A stretch of DNA of 64,000 bases from Gammaproteobacteria bacterium. Lineage in GTDB: Bacteria; Pseudomonadota; Gammaproteobacteria; Arenicellales; JAJDZL01. The notes beneath the pieces are model-generated. The model saw nothing but the letters and a program-made list of their open reading frames with translations, was not told where the DNA came from and did not search any database. A program made the position numbers and the translations under genes. The DNA lies in contig JAJEHQ010000003.1 in assembly GCA_022823625.1 (NCBI GenBank), positions 1 to 64,000 of the forward strand, given 5' to 3'. Below, piece after piece: positions 29,849 through 41,339 of this stretch (positions within the stretch are counted from its first letter, which is position 1; the number at the start of each line of letters is the position of its first letter).

Positions 29849-30223
29849 TTACGGCTCACCCCATGACCATGGCGTATTATCGGGGACCGATTTGGTAGGT
29901 CGGGCGCGTTTACGCTCTTGTCGACGCGAGTCCATGCGTTCAATTGGCCGAATTTCATGTGATGGAGGAGCACCTAGAAGTTCATCAGTTAAATCAAGGG
30001 CGATAACGATGCGCAGAAAGCTGTCAAGACTGGACGACTGACCTGCCTCTAACCGACGTAGCGTACGCAGTCCGATTCCTGCTTCTTCGGCCAGAGATTT
30101 CTGCGTGATGTTCCGGGACAGGCGAACTTTAGCTAAACGATTACCGACTTCGTTTCTCAGACTGTGTGGTGATTCTGGTACTTGATAAACAGCCATTAAT
30201 AGCCTCTTAAATAAATTTAACAA
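29849..30223 (-). CDS. HipB-like Xre antitoxin
   Basis: RNEVGNRLAKVRLSRNITQKSLAEEAGIGLRTLRRLEAGQSSSLDSFLRIVIALDL HTH_3. Confidence 0.8.
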   Translation of the reverse strand: MLNLFKRLLMAVYQVPESPHSLRNEVGNRLAKVRLSRNITQKSLAEEAGIGLRTLRRLEAGQSSSLDSFLRIVIALDLTDELLGAPPSHEIRPIERMDSRRQERKRARPTKSVPDNTPWSWGEP

Positions 30224-30325
30224 TATAAAAGGTCATATATTACCTATTAAAAGTTTCATTTTTCAAATTGTTAAATACTTCAACATAACACGGGATGAAT
30301 GGTAGAAGTTACAAAGGAGGATTGG

Positions 30326-30420
30326 ATGAAATCAAGTGATGTCATCTTCCACCGACTGATGCACAACACCCACCTTATCAATCTGAAAGTAGAGTTGAGT
30401 CGATACGATTTGATTTCATT
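30326..30420 (+). mobile_element. possible IS21 IstB C-terminal remnant
   Basis: VIFHRLMHNTHLINLKVE resembles IstB C-terminus. Confidence 0.3.
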
Positions 30421-30476
30421 TGCTTCTCTGCTGTTCGTGTAGCAGAGAAGGTGGGAGTGTCGACTGAGATATCGGC

Positions 30477-31239
30477 TTACAACAGCCCAACACTGCGTAA
30501 TTGCCGATTGACAGTTCGCTTTACATGCTCGAAATGAGGTACTTCATTTGCTAAATGATTATCGAGTTCCTTTTCCCAGTAACGCTGGTACTGTTGTAAA
30601 CGCAACTGATATCTCGTTTCAAAATCACTCGGGTTCAATTTTCGATGTGTCGCTTTCTGTCGAAAAATATCCTCCGCATCACTCGGACTGATACTACCGT
30701 TTTCGAATAAGAACCAGAGATCAAATAAATCTCTGCACTGCATGCGCTGCATGATACATCGTAGCTTCTCGGCAGCAATCTCTACGAGTGGATACACCGA
30801 AACTGCAATCGAATCTGGTAAATCCGACCAGCGTGGTAAAAGGCACATAGTGTCAACGTTTAGGACAAGTTCATCGTCTGTGATATCGATTTTCAAGAAT
30901 CGTTGTCGACCCAGTGGTCCTTGATACGCAATTCTCTTCGGCTCGTCACCAGTCAGATTCAATCCTTCAACAGCACCTGTACTCGTGAAAGTGCTGTTTC
31001 GATGGTCGCGTGGGCACCATCAATTTCATCATCGACCACCGAAAAATCCAGATTAGTGGAATAACGATATTCTTCAAAGTAGCAAAGTCTTAGCGCTGTT
31101 CCACCCTTGAACACGAGACCATGGTTTTCGTCAATCGATCCAAGAGTGGCTATGAGGTAGGCTAACACCTAATCCCGTTCTACAGTTATTGCTGGCACAC
31201 TATCACGGGCCGCCTGTTGAGTAAATTGAGCAAGACTGC
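30477..31239 (-). pseudogene. AbiEii-type nucleotidyltransferase toxin, disrupted
   Basis: AQFTQQAARDSVPAITVERD*VLAYLIATLG..HGLVFKGGTALRLCYFEEYRYSTNLDFSV; TAG at 31169-31171 and frame change near 30960. Confidence 0.8.
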
Positions 31240-32043
31240 TCAATGGCTGATCACTGCAAGGAGTTCTTCAACAGATCTTGACCATCGTATGCGCCATCGA
31301 CGATCCCGCCAAATCGTGTAGTCATCAGTTCCAGGTTCGAGATTGAGATCCGCCGAAATTGGTTTGATAGGTTGGAGCGTACCGCGAATTGGTTCCAATT
31401 CCAAGGCGTCAGCGAGTGATCCCAATCGCCGTAGTGCCGCTGCCCAACCTAACCGACGGGCGTAGTCCAGGAGAATCTCAGCGCTGAGTTCGTGTGCGGC
31501 TGTGGCGAAAGTCTCCGCTAACACCTCAATCCCACCGACAAGCAACGGACGTTGCGCCGCATCCAGAATGGCACGATGACGATCCGAGATGTAGGAGGGG
31601 CCCCACTGCACACGTCCTATCTCAAGCTTTTCGGGTGGCTCTATGATAACTCGAAGCGGCTGACCGGAGAGTGTCTTGGTTCGAACACGACGGGTAGTTG
31701 CAACTTGGATGGTCCGTGGTGGATGGACTAATAAGTCATGCTCGTAAAGGGCGGTTCGATAGGCGATACGATGTGGCACTTTATGCATCGCCGCTCCAAC
31801 TGACAATGCGATATCTTCGTTTACAGTCGGTATACCGAGCATACCCAGTTGACGCACAACATAGTGCCCTCGCCGCACGCGATTGACCAGACCAGATTTC
31901 TCCATGCGCTTGAGGAGGTTTGCGGTGGCCGTTTTCGACTTACCGAGACGATTAACCAATTCATCGAAAGTGAACGTCAAACACCCTTCTGCAACCAACT
32001 CGTTAGCAAGTGCTAGACTTTGTTGATGTGGATCGAAGTACAT
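31240..32043 (-). CDS. AbiEi-type antitoxin / transcriptional regulator
   Basis: wHTH LTFTFDELVNRLGKSKTATANLLKRMEKSGLVNRVRRGHYVV; adjacent to AbiEii-like pseudogene. Confidence 0.75.
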   Translation of the reverse strand: MYFDPHQQSLALANELVAEGCLTFTFDELVNRLGKSKTATANLLKRMEKSGLVNRVRRGHYVVRQLGMLGIPTVNEDIALSVGAAMHKVPHRIAYRTALYEHDLLVHPPRTIQVATTRRVRTKTLSGQPLRVIIEPPEKLEIGRVQWGPSYISDRHRAILDAAQRPLLVGGIEVLAETFATAAHELSAEILLDYARRLGWAAALRRLGSLADALELEPIRGTLQPIKPISADLNLEPGTDDYTIWRDRRWRIRWSRSVEELLAVISH

Positions 32044-32847
32044 AAAATAAGGAATTACATGAATAACTACCTATTTTACATCATGTAGATATCAACGCGT
32101 TATTCACTTAATCAGTGAATAAATGCCATAATTTAATAATAACTCAATGGAGCCATCGTTTCTTTTTGGTTCGCTAATGTTGAGCATAATCAACCAATCA
32201 CTTATCTTGCTTGTTCTTTGGAAAGTTTTGGATCCAAAGAATGGTAGAAGTTCAGTTTCTACACGAACGGCTCAGTTGTCTTCATAATTTAGCCATCCAC
32301 AATATCCACCAGTTTGAGTCTAGACTGGGCCAGAAAACTAACAATCAAATACACAATTTTGATTTTGCCCCTTCACACACTGCTTTTGGAGCATAACTCG
32401 AATTGGCGACAAATTTCTCTAGAAACTTTGAAATTGAACTTTGAAAGTGAAAGATAAAGTTTTAACGCCAGACTTTTCTTATGTCGAGTGTAGATGCACC
32501 TCAAGAATTTCTCGCCTTAAATGCTTTTCACTACCAAGTTCATTCAAATCGACCTCCACCAGAACGCAGTAATCAAAAAAGATGGGCTAAGCCATCATAT
32601 CTGAAGTTTGTTGTCTGATTCTCTCGTACCTTACAAGATTGATTCATCGAAAATCATGGAATTCTTTTGAAAGATATTGTTGAGGCACGAGTATTGCATT
32701 TGCGCTTCATTTTTTAAATCAATCAACAAAATATAGGACAAACTTTGAAATTGATTTATCGCCGACAAAGATGAAATTCTGCCTACTGATTTATAATTAT
32801 TAACATCATATTCATACTAAATCTGCATTGACCTGCCTATCCCCAAA

Positions 32848-35280
32848 GTGAATTTTATTTGGGGAAATCGGATGCCCAAAGTTTTGAAATCTCCCAAACT
32901 TAATCAGTCCAGCAAAGTGGCTATGGCTATTGGAATGTTGGGAATTTTGCTGCTTTGGTTTATATCTGCCTGGCTTATGCTCGCGTTGGTCACTTACTCT
33001 CCTTCTGACCCGGGTATGAGTTGGAGTTCTACGTCTACAGATATTGTCATTTCAAATTCTGGTGGGCGAATTGGCGCATTGGTGGCAGATGTCGGCAGGA
33101 CTGTTTTTGGATTTACGATATTTTTGTTGCCTGTCGTGATGGCTATTGCTGGTTGGTTCTGGTTAAGAAAGTTACTTAGGAACGAATCGACTCGAAACTA
33201 TGCAGTTATTTTCTTTGCACTTGGGATTGTCTTTACATTACTCAGCGGTAGTGGTTTGGAGAATCTGCACGCTACGTATCAATCCCAAAATCACATAGGA
33301 GGCATCGCTGGGTATGAAGTATCGCGGCTTCTTGATAGGTACCTAGACCCTCAGTACGCCACTGCTCTATTGATTGTCATTTTTGTAGTTGGTTCTACAT
33401 TCTGTAGTCTTATCCCTTGGCTTAGAATCTTCAATACTACTGGAAAATCAATATTCGCAATTTTCGGTCTATTTGTAGGGGGAGTGAGTCGACGTTCAAA
33501 ATTGCCTAGAGAAAAAACCGCAGACAAGGGAGCAGAAAAAAGCAAATCCCGATCCGTTTCCAAATTTAAACTAAGTTCATTATTGGAAAGAAACGCAGAA
33601 ACTGCGGGTTCACACAAGACAAATCAGGTACCAAAAGCGAAAACTCCAACCAGACGGACTAAACCGAATCTCGGTCAACGGAAAGAGCCAGTCATCGTAC
33701 CGATTGATACTTCTGGTGGTAGACCAAAACCAGCGCCAAAGTCTCCCAGCAAACCGAAACGAAAAACATCTCAGCGAGTAGAACCGCAGGTGGAAGCGTC
33801 ACTAGTCCCACCAGAAGATGACTTTCCTGATACCTCCATATTGGACCCAACAGAGACTTCTGCCTATGCCTATTCTCAAGAAGAAATCACTGAGATGGGT
33901 GAAAGAATTGAATCAATGTTGAGTGAGTTTAATGTTGAGGTTACAGTGCGCAACGCACAACCAGGTCCAGTCATTACCCAGTTTGAGATTGAACCTGCTG
34001 CTGGTGTGAAAGCCATCCAAATCGTTAATCTTGCGAACGATCTCGCACGGACCTTGGCAGTACAGAGTGTACGTGTCGTCGACAAAGTACCAGGAACTTC
34101 TTATGTTGGCTTGGAAGTGCCGAATAAGCTTCGTGAAACGGTTAGATTAGTCGATGGGCTGGAATCAGAGGCGTATAAAGAATCTGATCACCCGCTAACC
34201 ATTGTGTTGGGGAAAGATATACGCGGCCAAACCGTGGTTGCAAACCTTGCTGCAATGCCACACTTATTGATTGCAGGTACGACGGGTGCTGGTAAGTCTG
34301 TTTGTCTAAATGCCATATTATTGAGTTTTCTCTTTAAGTCAAGCCCAGATCAACTGCGTCTGATCATGGTGGACCCGAAGATGCTTGAGTTTTCTGTTTA
34401 TGAGGGTGTTCCGCATCTGCTGGCGCCCGTCATTACCGATATGAATAAGACCAATAATGCACTCCATTGGTGCATTTCAGAGATGGAGAGAAGATTTGCA
34501 TTGATGGCGGGACTTGGCGTAAGGAGTATGGAAAACTACAATGACCACGTCAAAAAAGCTAGATTGCCAGTTTTAGACCCGACTGTTGTTGATCCGGAAA
34601 ATGCAGAGCCACTGAAGCTGTTTCCATATATTGTTCTAGTGATCGATGAATTATCCGACCTGATTATGGTAATGGGAAAGAAGGCTGAGGAGTTGATCAT
34701 TCGAATCGCACAAAGAGCACGTGCTGCAGGAATTCATTTGATTGTAGCAACGCAGAGACCGTCGACAGATGTGATACGCGGAGTTCTAAAGGCAAACATT
34801 CCAACCAGAATCGCTTTCAGAGTCGCGTCGAATGCGGATTCCAGAACAATATTGGATCAGACAGGGGCAGAGCATTTGCTCGGGAAGGGCGATATGTTGT
34901 TTATCCCACCAGGCAGTTCTTCGCTTATGCGAGTCCATGGTGCCTTTGTGTCTGATGATGAAGTGAAAAGAGTGGTTGATCACCTTAAGCGGGATGGTGA
35001 ACCAAGCTATGATGACAATGTAACTGAATCTTTGGAGGGGGAAGCCAGTGCGCAAGGTATCTTTTCCAATGGAAGCGAGGCTGTTGATGAAATGTATGAG
35101 CAGGCGCTAGACATTGTCAGTCGTTCAAAGACAACTTCAATTTCAAAGATACAACGTGAGTTACGAATTGGCTATAACCGAGCTGCGAGAATCATTGATT
35201 CAATGGAAAGCGAAGGTGTCGTCAGTTCACCGCAAAGCGGCGGTGTGCGGAATGTGTTGATTTCAAATCCGGATAATTGA
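32848..35280 (+). CDS. ftsK: DNA translocase FtsK/SpoIIIE (start could be ATG at 32872)
   Basis: 4-TM N-terminus, HLLIAGTTGAGKSVCLNAILLSFLFKSSPDQLRLIMVDPKMLE, C-terminal gamma wHTH. Confidence 0.97.
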   Translation: MNFIWGNRMPKVLKSPKLNQSSKVAMAIGMLGILLLWFISAWLMLALVTYSPSDPGMSWSSTSTDIVISNSGGRIGALVADVGRTVFGFTIFLLPVVMAIAGWFWLRKLLRNESTRNYAVIFFALGIVFTLLSGSGLENLHATYQSQNHIGGIAGYEVSRLLDRYLDPQYATALLIVIFVVGSTFCSLIPWLRIFNTTGKSIFAIFGLFVGGVSRRSKLPREKTADKGAEKSKSRSVSKFKLSSLLERNAETAGSHKTNQVPKAKTPTRRTKPNLGQRKEPVIVPIDTSGGRPKPAPKSPSKPKRKTSQRVEPQVEASLVPPEDDFPDTSILDPTETSAYAYSQEEITEMGERIESMLSEFNVEVTVRNAQPGPVITQFEIEPAAGVKAIQIVNLANDLARTLAVQSVRVVDKVPGTSYVGLEVPNKLRETVRLVDGLESEAYKESDHPLTIVLGKDIRGQTVVANLAAMPHLLIAGTTGAGKSVCLNAILLSFLFKSSPDQLRLIMVDPKMLEFSVYEGVPHLLAPVITDMNKTNNALHWCISEMERRFALMAGLGVRSMENYNDHVKKARLPVLDPTVVDPENAEPLKLFPYIVLVIDELSDLIMVMGKKAEELIIRIAQRARAAGIHLIVATQRPSTDVIRGVLKANIPTRIAFRVASNADSRTILDQTGAEHLLGKGDMLFIPPGSSSLMRVHGAFVSDDEVKRVVDHLKRDGEPSYDDNVTESLEGEASAQGIFSNGSEAVDEMYEQALDIVSRSKTTSISKIQRELRIGYNRAARIIDSMESEGVVSSPQSGGVRNVLISNPDN

Positions 35281-35945
35281 AAGTGCTCAAATCTCGTAGA
35301 AAGCTAAGAACAATTGTTGCCGTATTGTCTTTGCAATTAGTCCCACTTGGTGCAGCAGGTTCAACTGCTCTGGAAAGAATGTCTGACTTTTTCTCGAACC
35401 AAAGCACATACTTTGCTGAATTCAATCAAGTGATTCTGGATGAGGGACTCAATCAAATCGAGGAAAGTACGGGTCTAATGTGGCTCTCCCGGCCAAATCA
35501 ATTTCGCTGGGAGTATCTTGAACCATACGAACAAACCATCGTCAGCGATGGCGCTGGTGTATGGGTTTATGATGCTGAACTTGAGCAGGCGAGCGTTAGA
35601 AATTTATCCGACGTTATCGATCAGACCGCAGCAGAGATAATCACTGGAGCAGGAAATATTGAAGATAAATATTTAGTTGATGATTTGGGTACCCAGGGTT
35701 CACTAGCATGGGTTTCCATTAGTCCCATTGACCAGGAAACCTCTCAGTTTGAATCGATGCGATTGGGATTCGATGAAATTACCTTGAGAACGATGGAAAT
35801 TTTGGATGCCCTAGGAGATACGACTCGAATTCAAATGTTTGATGTTGTACTTGGAAGCGATTTTCAAGATAAAGTATTTCAGTTTGAACTACCGGAAGGT
35901 GTAGATCTGATTGACTCGCGGGAGACTTCGGACGAGTCTCAATAA
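35277..35945 (+). CDS. lolA: outer membrane lipoprotein carrier LolA
   Basis: Signal peptide; FRWEYLEPYEQTIVSDGAGVWVYDAELEQASVR. Confidence 0.93.
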   Translation: MKVLKSRRKLRTIVAVLSLQLVPLGAAGSTALERMSDFFSNQSTYFAEFNQVILDEGLNQIEESTGLMWLSRPNQFRWEYLEPYEQTIVSDGAGVWVYDAELEQASVRNLSDVIDQTAAEIITGAGNIEDKYLVDDLGTQGSLAWVSISPIDQETSQFESMRLGFDEITLRTMEILDALGDTTRIQMFDVVLGSDFQDKVFQFELPEGVDLIDSRETSDESQ

Positions 35946-35954
35946 TTTCTATTC

Positions 35955-37274
35955 TTGGAAAATTCCAGTTCTCAAGAAAATTTGGCGCTAACTCCTTTAG
36001 CGGAGTTAATGAGACCAAAAATCCTCGACGATGTATATGGCCAAGACCATATATTAGCACCCGGCAAACCTCTCCGGGCGGCAGTCAAAAACAAAGTCCC
36101 TCATTCCATGGTATTTTGGGGTCCTCCTGGTAGCGGCAAAACGACTCTAGCGCGCATTATTTCGAATGAATTTGAAGCTCAACTTTTGACGCTTTCCGCT
36201 GTTGAAAGCGGAATCAAGGACATTCGGCAAGCGATTACTGAAGGACAGAAGGCTAGGCGGGAAAATAGGGCGACAGTACTGTTTGTCGATGAAGTCCATC
36301 GTTTCAACAAATCACAGCAGGATGCATTTCTACCGCATATTGAGTGTGGAGATTTGATTTTTATTGGTGCGACGACAGAAAATCCCGGGTTTGAATTAAA
36401 CAGTGCACTACTGTCTCGACTCAAAGTCTATGTACTAAAGAAACTGCAGTTGGATGATTTGCAGAAGATTATCGATCGTAGTATCCAATTGGGTTCCAAA
36501 TTTCTACCACCAGATTTTGATATATCGGATGAGGCACGGGAAATATTGGTTCAGTGTGCTGGCGGGGATGCACGTAGAGTTCTGAACTTCATTGAAGTTG
36601 CTGCAAGCTTCGTTCAAGCTCAAGGAGTAAGTAAGGTAAATGCTAATCTTGCAGCAGAAATTGCCGGGCAGCCACTCTCGCGCTTTGACAAGCGGGGTGA
36701 TACGTTCTTTGAGTTGATCTCTGCGATGCACAAGTCGGTACGAGGGTCCGATCCGGATGCTTCACTCTACTGGCTGGCACGCATGTTTACTGGCGGGTGC
36801 GACCCGCTTTATGTCGCAAGAAGAGTCGTTCGGATTGCAAGTGAAGATATTGGTAATGCCGATCCAAATGCTCTCAATGTAGCATTGAATGCCTGGGATA
36901 CATACCATCGGTTAGGAACACCTGAAGGTGAATTAGCAATCGCGCAAGCCGTTGTGTACCTAGCCTGCTGCCCAAAGAGCAATGCCGTTTACTCAGCCTT
37001 TAATCTGGCAAGCGAAGATGCCAAAACCCACGGTAGTCTAGATGTTCCAATGCATCTGAGAAATGCCCCAACCCGCATGATGAAGGATTTGGGTTATGGA
37101 GCCAAATATCGATATGCGCATGATGAACAAGGCGGCTATGCACATGGTGAAACCTATTTTCCCTCCGGGATGGAGAGAAAACACTACTACAAGCCCGTTG
37201 AACGTGGAGTCGAGAAACGGATCAAGGCGTATATGGAAAAGCTGCGAAGACAAGACAAATCAGCATCAAATTGA
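35955..37274 (+). CDS. rarA: replication-associated recombination protein RarA/MgsA
   Basis: MVFWGPPGSGKTTLARIISNEF; FVDEVHRFNKSQQDAFLPHIE. Confidence 0.96.
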   Translation: MENSSSQENLALTPLAELMRPKILDDVYGQDHILAPGKPLRAAVKNKVPHSMVFWGPPGSGKTTLARIISNEFEAQLLTLSAVESGIKDIRQAITEGQKARRENRATVLFVDEVHRFNKSQQDAFLPHIECGDLIFIGATTENPGFELNSALLSRLKVYVLKKLQLDDLQKIIDRSIQLGSKFLPPDFDISDEAREILVQCAGGDARRVLNFIEVAASFVQAQGVSKVNANLAAEIAGQPLSRFDKRGDTFFELISAMHKSVRGSDPDASLYWLARMFTGGCDPLYVARRVVRIASEDIGNADPNALNVALNAWDTYHRLGTPEGELAIAQAVVYLACCPKSNAVYSAFNLASEDAKTHGSLDVPMHLRNAPTRMMKDLGYGAKYRYAHDEQGGYAHGETYFPSGMERKHYYKPVERGVEKRIKAYMEKLRRQDKSASN

Positions 37275-37464
37275 TATCCCTTTTTTCACACAGAAAATCA
37301 TCAACTGAGAACTCTCTGGGTCATAGCAACCTTTCTATGTACAACCGTCACTACTTCCCCCTGATTCGATTTTAGACGATTGTGGGAACGTTCCCATAAA
37401 TACGATATTGTGATCACGAACTAATTGTGTAACTGACAAGAAATTTGACGGATTACAATAATGC

Positions 37465-37743
37465 ATGATACAGAGCTTTAAAAGTAGAGCGTTAAGACGA
37501 TTTTTCGAACAAGGAGACGAAAGCCGAATTCGTGCTGACCACCGAGAAAAAGTGCGCGACATCTTAGCGCGGTTGAATGCAGCTGTCACACCAGAAGACA
37601 TGAACCTGCCTGGTTTCAAGTTACATCGTTTGAAAGGCGATTTTGCAAATTACTGGGCTGTTACGGTGCGAGCCAACTGGCGCATTATTTTTCGTTTTGA
37701 CGAAGGTGATGCATTTGGTGTTGATTATCTGGATTATCACTAG
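37465..37743 (+). CDS. higB: HigB-type RelE-superfamily toxin
   Basis: [62 protein letters not shown]. Confidence 0.9.
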   Translation: MIQSFKSRALRRFFEQGDESRIRADHREKVRDILARLNAAVTPEDMNLPGFKLHRLKGDFANYWAVTVRANWRIIFRFDEGDAFGVDYLDYH

Positions 37744-37760
37744 AAACTGGAGGAGAAGAT

Positions 37761-38048
37761 ATGTTGATGCACAATCCACCCCATCCTGGCAATGTCGTCA
37801 GGCGTCAGTGCCTTGAACCCTTGGGGCTTACTGTAGCTGAGGCTGCCAAAGGGCTCGGTGTCTCGCGCAACACACTTTCCATGCTACTCAACGGTCGAAT
37901 GAAAGTATCAACAGAGATGGCCATCCGATTATCTCAAGGGTTTGGAGGTAGTCCGGAAAGCTGGTTACAACAGCAGATGCAGTATGACCTATGGCATGTG
38001 CAGCAACGCAAGAAAAATATTGAAGTGCGGAATTTCAAAGCTGCGTAG
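37761..38048 (+). CDS. higA: HigA-type Xre antitoxin
   Basis: [55 protein letters not shown]. Confidence 0.92.
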   Translation: MLMHNPPHPGNVVRRQCLEPLGLTVAEAAKGLGVSRNTLSMLLNGRMKVSTEMAIRLSQGFGGSPESWLQQQMQYDLWHVQQRKKNIEVRNFKAA

Positions 38049-38106
38049 GGTTGTAGTCAATCGTAGCGTTTGACTATTACTTTCCTACCGATGAAATTCT
38101 TCCCCC

Positions 38107-38399
38107 TGAATCGATTTTAGCCGACTGAGGTAGCCACCGACGATTCATAGAAGTCCAAGCCAAGCCGATTGGCACTATGTTTCTATCGATATCGGCATAA
38201 TCGTAGTGAAAGGGACATTGGGATGGCGAGGATCAAACAACGCGTCAGCGGCACGTTCGAAAACGCACACCATGCGCAGGCTTACTGCCGCATCTCCAGC
38301 TATCTGCAGACAATGTTCAACAAGGGCTATAACTCACTGGCCGCGGTGCAAATCGCCTTAAACGGCAATGCAGCTAATATGCTGCGTGATTCTAAATAA
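38107..38399 (+). pseudogene. IS66-like transposase C-terminal remnant
   Basis: MARIKQRVSGTFENAHHAQAYCRISSYLQTMFNKGYNSLAAVQIAL. Confidence 0.55.
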
Positions 38400-38528
38400 A
38401 ATCATCTTCAATACCCATATCCAAAACCCGCCTGCCTAGGTAGGGAAGTAGTTACGTACAACCTATAATTTGCTTTGATTCCATTTCTATTTCAAAACAT
38501 CGACTATCAATCCAACAAATGCCAGTAA

Positions 38529-39836
<1,308 letters not shown>

Positions 39837-39861
39837 AAGACCGATTGGTTAAGTCGATCGG

Positions 39862-41286
39862 TTAACGCTTTGTGCGACCGGATTTCCTCGGCAGATACAA
39901 GTCAGTGATAGTGCCCTCGTAAGCTTCTGCAGCGAAACAGATTGTTTCGGATAGGGTGGGGTGCGGATGGATTGTCAGTGCAAGGTCTGCAGCGTCAGAA
40001 CCCATTTCTATTGCGAGTGCCGCCTCTGCAATTAATTCACCGGCATTCACGCCAACAATACCAGCACCAAGTAGCCGCTTGGACTCTGGATCAAATAGCA
40101 ACTTTGTCATTCCCTCTGGTCGCGACATGGACAGCGCACGCCCACTGGCAAGCCATGGAAAGATGCCTTTTTCGTAAGGAGTACCGTTTCGCTTCGCTTC
40201 TTTCTCTGTCAAACCAACCCATGCGATTTCCGGGTCCGTATAAGCAACTGACGGAATGAGCGAGGTGTCGAAACCAGATTTCATTCCAGCTATCACTTCC
40301 GCTGCAACCTTCCCTTGATGGGTTGCTTTATGAGCCAACATAGGCTGACCTGTAATGTCGCCAATAGCAAAAATACCGTCAACATTGGTGCGCTGCTGTC
40401 GATCAACTGCGATAAAACCGTGATTATCCACTTGAATTCCAGCCGAACTCGCATTGATCAGATTGCCATTTGGGGTACGCCCGACAGCAGCGAGGATCAT
40501 GTCGAACTCTTCTGTCGATTGACCTTTATCGCTACTAAATTCAACGGACAATCTGTCTTTATCTGAACTGACTGACACGACTCGAGTTTTCGTGAGGATC
40601 TGTTCGTATTGTTTCTGGATTCGTTTTGTCAGTGGCTTCGTTAAATCAATGTCCGCTTCTGCAATTAGGCTATCCAGCACTTCGACAACTGAGACTTTTG
40701 AACCGAGTTCGTGGTAAACCGTACCCAGTTCAAGCCCGATAATCCCACCACCAATAATCAATAATCGTTCAGGAATATCACTTAACGTGAGAGCTCCAGT
40801 TGAATCAACAATTCTGGGATCATCTGGAAGGAAAGGCAATGTAGCTGGTCGAGAGCCGGCCGCGATGATTGCATCTCGAAACGACACTTTAGTTTCTTTG
40901 TCGTCCTGAACGACACTCAGCGTTTCAGCATCAAGGAATTGACCGTGTCCGTGGACAACCTGAACTCCTCTTTGTTTCGCGAGGGCACTTAATCCACCCG
41001 TTAATTGCCCGACAACTTTCTCGACCCACGTGCGCATTTGTTGGGAATTGATATCGGGTTTTTCAAACTTAACACCGCATTGCTCAATTTCATTCGCTTC
41101 ACAGATTACTTTGGCAACATGAAGCAATGCTTTGGAGGGGATGCAGCCAACATTAAGGCATACGCCACCCAAGCTCGGGTAGCGCTCAATCAATACAGTC
41201 TTTTTCCCGAGGTCAGCAGCGCGGAATGCTGCCGTATAACCACCAGGTCCCGAGCCTAAAACAGCAACTTCGGTATCGATTTGCAT
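39862..41286 (-). CDS. lpd: dihydrolipoamide dehydrogenase
   Basis: GPGGYTAAFRAADLGKKTVLIERYPSLGGVCLNVGCIPSKALLH. Confidence 0.97.
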   Translation of the reverse strand: MQIDTEVAVLGSGPGGYTAAFRAADLGKKTVLIERYPSLGGVCLNVGCIPSKALLHVAKVICEANEIEQCGVKFEKPDINSQQMRTWVEKVVGQLTGGLSALAKQRGVQVVHGHGQFLDAETLSVVQDDKETKVSFRDAIIAAGSRPATLPFLPDDPRIVDSTGALTLSDIPERLLIIGGGIIGLELGTVYHELGSKVSVVEVLDSLIAEADIDLTKPLTKRIQKQYEQILTKTRVVSVSSDKDRLSVEFSSDKGQSTEEFDMILAAVGRTPNGNLINASSAGIQVDNHGFIAVDRQQRTNVDGIFAIGDITGQPMLAHKATHQGKVAAEVIAGMKSGFDTSLIPSVAYTDPEIAWVGLTEKEAKRNGTPYEKGIFPWLASGRALSMSRPEGMTKLLFDPESKRLLGAGIVGVNAGELIAEAALAIEMGSDAADLALTIHPHPTLSETICFAAEAYEGTITDLYLPRKSGRTKR

Positions 41287-41339
41287 GACTTGATTTGACC
41301 TACTTTTTCATCTTAATTAATCGCTTTAACGAGTTGTTG

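Noticed and set aside
28742-31239. Stop-codon reassignment (TAG read as amino acid) explaining both interrupted toxins
   Set aside because: TAG is used as a normal terminator in serS and higB in this window and frameshifts also occur in the same toxins, so pseudogenisation is simpler
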